Part shown: positions 57,477-64,000 of the stretch, piece after piece
Position numbering within the stretch: the first letter of the stretch is position 1
How the letters are laid out: every line of letters begins with the position of its first letter
Source of the DNA: JABDIP01 sp965212545
GTDB lineage: Bacteria > Pseudomonadota > Alphaproteobacteria > DSM-16000 > Inquilinaceae
Assembly: GCA_965212545.1 (NCBI GenBank)
Contig: CBDBVB010000029.1
Span: 1 to 64,000, forward strand
Length of the DNA: 64,000 nucleotides
Reading direction: 5' to 3'
Notes under the pieces: generated by a model
The model's input: only the letters and a program-made list of their open reading frames with translations
What the model was told of the DNA's origin: nothing
Database searches by the model: none
Position numbers and translations under genes: made by a program

Positions 57477-57764
57477 CAGCCCATCCTCTCCCTCGTGCAT
57501 GCCCTCGGTCCATGTGCGGGGCAAGACGCCGCGAGGCACAGTGGCCTCCATTGTCCAACGCACGCCGCGAGTGTCACAAAACTGTAATCTTCCAGCATAC
57601 TTTGCCGTGCCAGCCGCGTTTTCCCCTTGATCCAGATCATGGATACGCCTCCCGGCTCGCCGCAGCATAGCCCCGCGCCGATGCCGCCCCAACCATGCGC
57701 TCGACCTAAGACTACGGTCGAGGCCCCGGCAGGTACAGGCGGAACGGCGACTGGAGGTTACCGC
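57477..57764. other. Divergent promoter region of ppk2 and the acetate-CoA ligase gene
   Basis: 288 bases with in-frame extensions of both neighbours but no similarity or start signals to support them. Regulatory signals for both directions are expected; none is clear. Confidence 0.4.
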
Positions 57765-59521
<1,757 letters not shown>

Positions 59522-59525
<4 letters not shown>

Positions 59526-60517
59526 CCGACTCCGCCCACAAGCCCCGCCTCACCCGCGAGCACATGCTCGACTTGCTGTACCAGATGATGCGCATCCGGC
59601 GTTTCGAGGAGAAATGCGCCGAGCTTTATACGCAGCAGAAGATCCGCGGCTTCCTGCACCTCTATATCGGTGAGGAGGCGGTCTCGGTCGGCGTGATACG
59701 CGCCCTGAAGCCGGAGGATTCCGTCATCGCCACCTATCGCGAGCACGGCCAGGCCCTGTCCCGCGGGGTGCCGATGACGACCGTCATGGCGGAGATGTAT
59801 GGCAAGCAGGAAGGCTGCAGCGGCGGGCGGGGCGGCTCGATGCACGTCTTCGACGCGGACACCCGGTTCTACGGCGGCAACGCCATCGTCGGCGGCGGCC
59901 TTCCATTGGCCGTCGGCGTCGCGCTGGCCGACAAGTTGGCCGGCCGCAATTCTGTGACCGCCTGCTTTTTCGGCGACGGTGCCGTGGCCGAAGGCGAGTT
60001 CCACGAGAGCCTGAACCTCGCAGCGCTTTGGCACCTGCCTGTTCTGTTCCTTTGCGAGAACAACCAGTACGCCATGGGCACGGCGATCCGATACACCGAG
60101 TCCGAGCAGGACATCCATGAGAAGGCGGCGAGTTACAACATGGCGTCCGAGTTGGTCGACGGCATGGATGTGGTGGCCGTCGAGGCGGCGGCGATGCGCG
60201 CCGTCGACGTCATTCGAGAGCAAGGCAGGCCCTATTTCATCGAGGCCAAGACCTACCGGTTCCGCGCCCATTCGATGTTCGACGCGCAGGCCTACCGCGA
60301 CAAGGCGGAGATCGAGGAATGGAAGAAGCACGGCCCGGTACTGCGGTTCCGCGAATGGATGCAGTCGACCGGCGTGCTGCATGACGACGATTTGGCCGAG
60401 ATGGAGACGCGGGTCGCCAAGGAGATCGACGAGGCGGTGGCTTTCGCCGAGGCCGGAACCTGGGAGCCGGTCGAGACGCTGACCCGCGACGTCTATACCG
60501 AGGGGGCACGGGCATGA
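59522..60517 (+). CDS. pdhA: 2-oxoacid dehydrogenase E1 component, alpha subunit (pyruvate/acetoin type)
   Basis: 331 residues, intact. Thiamine diphosphate motif FFGDGAVAEGEFHESLNLAA then ENNQYAMGT. Substrate loop EGCSGGRGGSMHVFDADTRF and the TYR-EHGQALSRG block. The YRFRAHSMFDAQAYRDKAEI stretch is the phosphorylation-loop region of E1 alpha. Best fit is pyruvate or acetoin dehydrogenase. Overlaps both neighbours by four bases. Confidence 0.92.
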
Positions 60518-61527
60518 GTGTCGAGACCCTGGCCGAACCGGCCGCCGATGCCGTCGAGAGCACCTATCGCGAGTGCTGCAAACAGGCGATCCGTGATGCC
60601 CTGACGCGCGACGAGCGGGTCTTCATGATGGGCGAGGATATCGGCCACTACGGCGGCTGCTACGCGGTCACCAAGGGCCTGCTGGAGGAATTCGGGCCCG
60701 AAAGGATGCGCGACACTCCGCTGTCGGAATCGGCCTTCGTCGGCGCCGGAGTCGGTGCGGCGCTGAACGGAATGCGGCCGATCGTCGAGATCATGACGGT
60801 CAATTTCAGCCTTCTGGCGCTCGACCAGATTCTCAACAACGCGGCGACGATCCGGCATATGTCGGGCGGCCAGTTCAGCGTGCCGTTGGTGATCCGCATG
60901 GCGACCGGCGCCGGCCGGCAACTAGCCGCCCAGCACAGCCACAGCCTGGAGGGCTGGTACACCCATATCCCCGGCATCAAGGTGCTCGCCCCGGCGACCC
61001 TGGAGGACGCCCGCGGCATGCTGTGGACCGCCCTGGAGGACCCGGACCCGGTGCTGATCTTCGAGCATGTCATGCTATACAACGAGAAGGGCCGGATCGC
61101 GGCCGACGCCGGCCCGGTGCCGATCGACAAGGCCGCCATCCGGCGCGACGGAAGCGATGTCAGCCTGATCACCTATGGCGGCACCCTTGGCAAGACCCTG
61201 GACGCGGCCGAGGTCCTGGCCAAAGAAGGCATCGCGGCCGAGGTGATCGATCTGCGCACCCTGCGCCCGCTCGACGACGACACCATTCTGGCCTCGGTCG
61301 GAAAGACCCGACGGGCCGTCATCATCGACGAGGGCTGGCGCAGCCTCAGCCTATCCGCCGAGATCAGTGCACGGATCATGGATCGCGCCTTCTGGTCGCT
61401 GGATGCGCCGGTGGAGCGCGTCTGCACCGCCGAGGTGCCGATACCCTATCCAGAGCACCTGGAACAAGCGGCCCTGCCCCAGACGCCCGCCATCGTGGCG
61501 GCGGCGAAAAAGTCCCTGGCGCGTTGA
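60514..61527 (+). CDS. pdhB: 2-oxoacid dehydrogenase E1 component, beta subunit
   Basis: 337 residues, intact. Family blocks: VFMMGEDIGHYGGCYAVTKG, RMRDTPLSESAFVGAGVGAA, AAQHSHSLEGWYTHIPGIKV, DPVLIFEHVMLYNEKG and AVIIDEGWRSLSLSAEISAR. Forms the heterotetrameric E1 with PdhA. Short non-family N-terminus (residues 1-15). Confidence 0.92.
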   Translation: MSVETLAEPAADAVESTYRECCKQAIRDALTRDERVFMMGEDIGHYGGCYAVTKGLLEEFGPERMRDTPLSESAFVGAGVGAALNGMRPIVEIMTVNFSLLALDQILNNAATIRHMSGGQFSVPLVIRMATGAGRQLAAQHSHSLEGWYTHIPGIKVLAPATLEDARGMLWTALEDPDPVLIFEHVMLYNEKGRIAADAGPVPIDKAAIRRDGSDVSLITYGGTLGKTLDAAEVLAKEGIAAEVIDLRTLRPLDDDTILASVGKTRRAVIIDEGWRSLSLSAEISARIMDRAFWSLDAPVERVCTAEVPIPYPEHLEQAALPQTPAIVAAAKKSLAR

Positions 61528-61539
61528 TGGGCCCCGCTG

Positions 61540-62736
61540 ATGAGTGAATTTCTGATGCCGTCGCTCGGCGCCGACATGGAGGCCGGGACCCTGGTCGAAT
61601 GGCTCAAGCAGCCGGGCGACGAGGTTCATCGCGGTGACATCATCGCCGTCGTCGAGACCCAGAAGGGCGCCATCGAGATCGAAATCTTCGAGGACGGCGT
61701 ATTCGACCGGGCGCTGGTCGAGCTCGGCACCGAAGTGCCAGTTGGCGCGCCCTTGGCGTATGTGCTTAGCGACGGCGAGGCCGCGCCGCCCGTCGCGGGT
61801 AAGCCGGAGCCGGTTCCCGAGGCGCCGGTTGCAGAGCCTGCCGCTGCCGAAGCACCACCGGCGCCCAAACCCGCAACGATTGCGCCGGCGACCGGCAAGC
61901 GCCCGCTCGCCTCACCCGCCGCCCGTCGACTGGCCGCGGAAAAGGGCGTCGCCCTGTCGACCCTGTCCGGAAGCGGCCCGGATGGGGCGATCGTGACGAC
62001 TGACGTGCTGACAGCACCGCGCGGACCCAAGCCAGCTGCAGCAGCCAAGAAATCACGAAGAAAGGGTCTCGATTTCGCCGAGATGCGCAAGGCGATCGCC
62101 TCCGCCATGGCGCGATCCAAACGCGAGATCCCGCACTATTACCTGAGCACGACAATCGATATGGGGGCCGCGCTCGAATGGCTGGATGGCGCCAATGCCG
62201 CCCGTCCGCCGACCGAGCGCGTGCTGCCGCCGGTCCTGCTGATGAAGGCGACCGCCCTGGCGCTGAAGAAGATGCCCGAGTTTAACGGCTTCCACACCTC
62301 CGACGGCTTCATGCCGAGCGAGCACGTGCATCTGGGCACTGCGGTCGCGATCCGTGGCGGTGGGTTGATAGCGCCGGCCATCCACGATGCCGACCGGCTA
62401 AGCCTCGAAGAGTTGATGGCGGCCTTGCGGGATTTGGTGGCCCGGGTACGCAGCGGCGGATTGCGAAGCTCAGAAATGACCGATCCGACGGTGACCCTGA
62501 CAAGTCTGGGCGACCGCGGCGTCGAGACCGTTTTCGGCGCGATCTACCCGCCCCAGGTCTCGATCATTGGCTTCGGTAAGACCGCCGACCGCCCCTGGGT
62601 CGTCGATGGCCGGGTCATCGCGCGGCCGCTGGTGACCGCAACGCTGGCGGCGGATCACCGGGTGAGCGACGGCCACAAGGGCGCGTTGCTGCTGAACGAG
62701 ATCGGGACACTCTTGCAAGCACCGGAGGCGCTATGA
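61540..62736 (+). CDS. pdhC: Dihydrolipoamide acyltransferase (E2)
   Basis: 398 residues, intact. One lipoyl domain at residues 1-80 with the lipoylated lysine in VVETQKGAIEIEIF, a Pro/Ala linker (about 85-120), a peripheral-subunit-binding domain (LASPAARRLAAEKGVALSTL, SGSGPDGAIVTTDVL), and the catalytic domain with LAADHRVSDGHKGALLLNEI (active His and Asp). The usual DHRxxDG is DHRVSDG here. It begins 13 bases after the E1 beta stop. No E3 gene is in the window. Confidence 0.92.
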   Translation: MSEFLMPSLGADMEAGTLVEWLKQPGDEVHRGDIIAVVETQKGAIEIEIFEDGVFDRALVELGTEVPVGAPLAYVLSDGEAAPPVAGKPEPVPEAPVAEPAAAEAPPAPKPATIAPATGKRPLASPAARRLAAEKGVALSTLSGSGPDGAIVTTDVLTAPRGPKPAAAAKKSRRKGLDFAEMRKAIASAMARSKREIPHYYLSTTIDMGAALEWLDGANAARPPTERVLPPVLLMKATALALKKMPEFNGFHTSDGFMPSEHVHLGTAVAIRGGGLIAPAIHDADRLSLEELMAALRDLVARVRSGGLRSSEMTDPTVTLTSLGDRGVETVFGAIYPPQVSIIGFGKTADRPWVVDGRVIARPLVTATLAADHRVSDGHKGALLLNEIGTLLQAPEAL

Positions 62737-62981
62737 CGGCCGAGGATCTGAAGCTCATCGTGGTCGAGGAATTGATCAATGTCGCACCGGAGTTCGAGCC
62801 GGACGAGATCGATCCGGAGGCGGATCTGCGCGAGGAGATGGACATCGATTCGATGGACTTCCTGAACTTCGTGATCGCCTTGCACAAGAAGCTCGGTGTC
62901 GACATCCCCGAACCCGACTACCCGAAGCTGTTCACCGTCAATGGCGCAGTTGACTACCTTGCGGCGAAAACAGCCGGCTGA
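62733..62981 (+). CDS. Acyl carrier protein of the acetyl-CoA locus
   Basis: 82 residues, intact. Carrier motif MDIDSMDFLNFVIALHKKL with the phosphopantetheine serine; strongly acidic around it (EFEPDEIDPEADLREEMD). Overlaps the E2 stop by four bases, so it is made together with the dehydrogenase. The pairing of an acyl carrier protein with E1/E2 and AcsA is uncommon. Confidence 0.88.
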   Translation: MTAEDLKLIVVEELINVAPEFEPDEIDPEADLREEMDIDSMDFLNFVIALHKKLGVDIPEPDYPKLFTVNGAVDYLAAKTAG

Positions 62982-64000
62982 GCGGTCGGACGACGTTCGT
63001 CTCGGAGGCGCCGGGACACCGGAAGACCGCGCCCGTGACGGGGCCTCCCACGCGCAGCCGGCGGGCGCAGTTCTGGAGGCGCTGGCGGTCGCACCGGGCG
63101 ACGGTCTGACCGACGCCGAGGCGGCCCGCAGGCGCGCCGGCTACGGCCCCAACCTGCTGCGGCGTACCCGGCGGCGGGGCGTCCTGCGCATCCTGTCCGA
63201 CCAGTTTCGCAGCATCATCGTCTGGTTGCTGGCCGGGGCGGCGGTTCTGTCCTTCCTGTTCGGCGAATTGAACGAGACCCTGGCGATCATCGCCGTGATC
63301 GTGATCAATGCCGCGCTGGGCTTCGGAACCGAGTTGAAGGCCCTGCGTTCCATGGAGGCGTTGAGCCGCATGGCCCGGGTCGCGGCGAAGGTCCGCCGGG
63401 GCGGCCATGTCGTCGAGATCGCGGCGCAGGAACTGGTTCCCGGCGACATCGTGCTGCTGGATGGCGGAGATGTCGTCACCGCCGATCTCAGGATCATCGA
63501 GGCCGCCAAGCTTCAGGCCGACGAATCGATCCTGACCGGCGAATCCGTCCCGGTTTCAAAATCGGTCCTGCCAGTAGACGAAGCGGCGGCGCTGGCCGAG
63601 CGCAAGAGCATGCTGTTCAAGGGAACGGCACTGAGCCGGGGCACCGGCGAAGCCGTCGTTGTGGCGACCGGGATGGCGACCGAGCTCGGCCGCATATCCT
63701 CCCTGGTGGAAGAGGCCGAGTCGGAGACCTCTCCACTGGAGAAGCGCCTCGACCGGCTCAGTGGCCAATTGGCCTGGGCCACCATCCTGATCGCCGCCCT
63801 GATCACCGGTGCCGGGATCATGGCCGGCCGCGATCTCGTCCTGATGATTGAGATGGGCGTGGCCTTGGCGGTCGCCGCGGTGCCCGAAGGACTGCCGATT
63901 GTCGCCACAATGGCACTGGCGCGTGGCATGTGGCGCATGGCCAAGCGCAACGTGCTGATCGAGCGGTTGTCGGCGGTGGAGACCTTGGGCTCGACGACGG
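62941..64000 (+). CDS. Cation-transporting P-type ATPase, 5' part only
   Basis: 353 residues visible; the gene runs past the window. ATG 62941 overlaps the acyl carrier gene by 41 bases; a later start is possible since the first 45 residues are polar and unconserved. Cation ATPase N-domain: VLEALAVAPGDGLTDAEAAR then RAGYGPNLL. Actuator domain with DESILTGESVPVSKS (TGES) and SMLFKGTALSRGTGEAVVVA. Membrane segment 4 has AVAAVPEGLPIVATMALARG (PEGL), the type II (Ca/Mn-like) signature. The window ends just before the phosphorylation motif would appear (VETLGSTT). Confidence 0.9.
   Translation, partial: MAQLTTLRRKQPAERSDDVRLGGAGTPEDRARDGASHAQPAGAVLEALAVAPGDGLTDAEAARRRAGYGPNLLRRTRRRGVLRILSDQFRSIIVWLLAGAAVLSFLFGELNETLAIIAVIVINAALGFGTELKALRSMEALSRMARVAAKVRRGGHVVEIAAQELVPGDIVLLDGGDVVTADLRIIEAAKLQADESILTGESVPVSKSVLPVDEAAALAERKSMLFKGTALSRGTGEAVVVATGMATELGRISSLVEEAESETSPLEKRLDRLSGQLAWATILIAALITGAGIMAGRDLVLMIEMGVALAVAAVPEGLPIVATMALARGMWRMAKRNVLIERLSAVETLGSTT

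Overview
The window is high-GC DNA with alphaproteobacterial gene content, most like Rhodospirillales. Pointers are a DUF6635-type protein, a histidine pathway that runs through formiminoglutamate deiminase, and many CUT1 and RND-type transporters. Genus cannot be named from the sequence. I see no rRNA, tRNA, CRISPR array, insertion sequence or prophage.

Layout. (1) 1-5615, minus strand: an outer-membrane export-like cluster of DUF1302 barrel, DUF1329 protein, YCF48-like protein and RND/MMPL permease (cut by the window edge). (2) 5616-8432: a mostly empty stretch, a frameshifted small lipoprotein, and the azlCD amino-acid exporter pair, closed by a 33-bp perfect hairpin. (3) 8566-13756: a DUF6635 gene, then a TroABCD-like metal ABC transporter whose first permease carries a DtxR-like C-terminal extension. 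(4) 13825-24495: a peptidoglycan amino-sugar salvage locus with MFS carrier, AnmK, AmiE-like serine hydrolase, MurQ, NamZ (DUF1343), amino-sugar kinase, SIS deaminase (NagB-II type) and NagA. Three envelope-protein genes sit inside it. (5) 24555-32050: single genes (metallophosphoesterase, Gfo/Idh oxidoreductase, VOC, cupin, lone acyl carrier protein, membrane protein, patatin lipoprotein, CACHE-HAMP adenylate cyclase). (6) 32181-35336: a CUT1 sugar importer without ATPase, followed by VOC and DoxX genes. (7) 36680-46275, minus strand: a LacI-controlled glycoside-uptake operon of LacI, binding protein, two unusual permeases, a GH63-like/GH13 fusion enzyme and a GT4 enzyme. (8) 46724-47695: a lone ABC substrate-binding protein with a clear terminator. 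(9) 47861-56647: a complete histidine degradation set (hutU, hutH, hutG, hutI, hutF) with a ChaC gene and an AT-richer gene of unknown function. (10) 56652-64000: PPK2, then an acetyl-CoA locus of acetate-CoA ligase, E1 alpha, E1 beta and E2 of a 2-oxoacid dehydrogenase, an acyl carrier protein, and the start of a P-type ATPase.

How the genes work together. Region 4 can take MurNAc-containing fragments and anhydroMurNAc to GlcN-6-P and fructose-6-P. Region 7 looks like uptake and breakdown of a glycoside, perhaps a glucosylglycerate or mannosylglucosylglycerate-type solute; that substrate is inferred. Region 9 takes histidine to glutamate plus formate. Region 10 makes acetyl-CoA from both acetate and a 2-oxoacid.

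A strong artefact runs through the window. About 22 single-base frameshifts break at least 13 genes that otherwise keep family motifs and codon bias, while 25.6-38.0 kb, 41.2-49.5 kb and 55.3-64.0 kb have none. I read these as sequence errors and give each broken gene its full reconstructed span. Frameshift positions are approximate.
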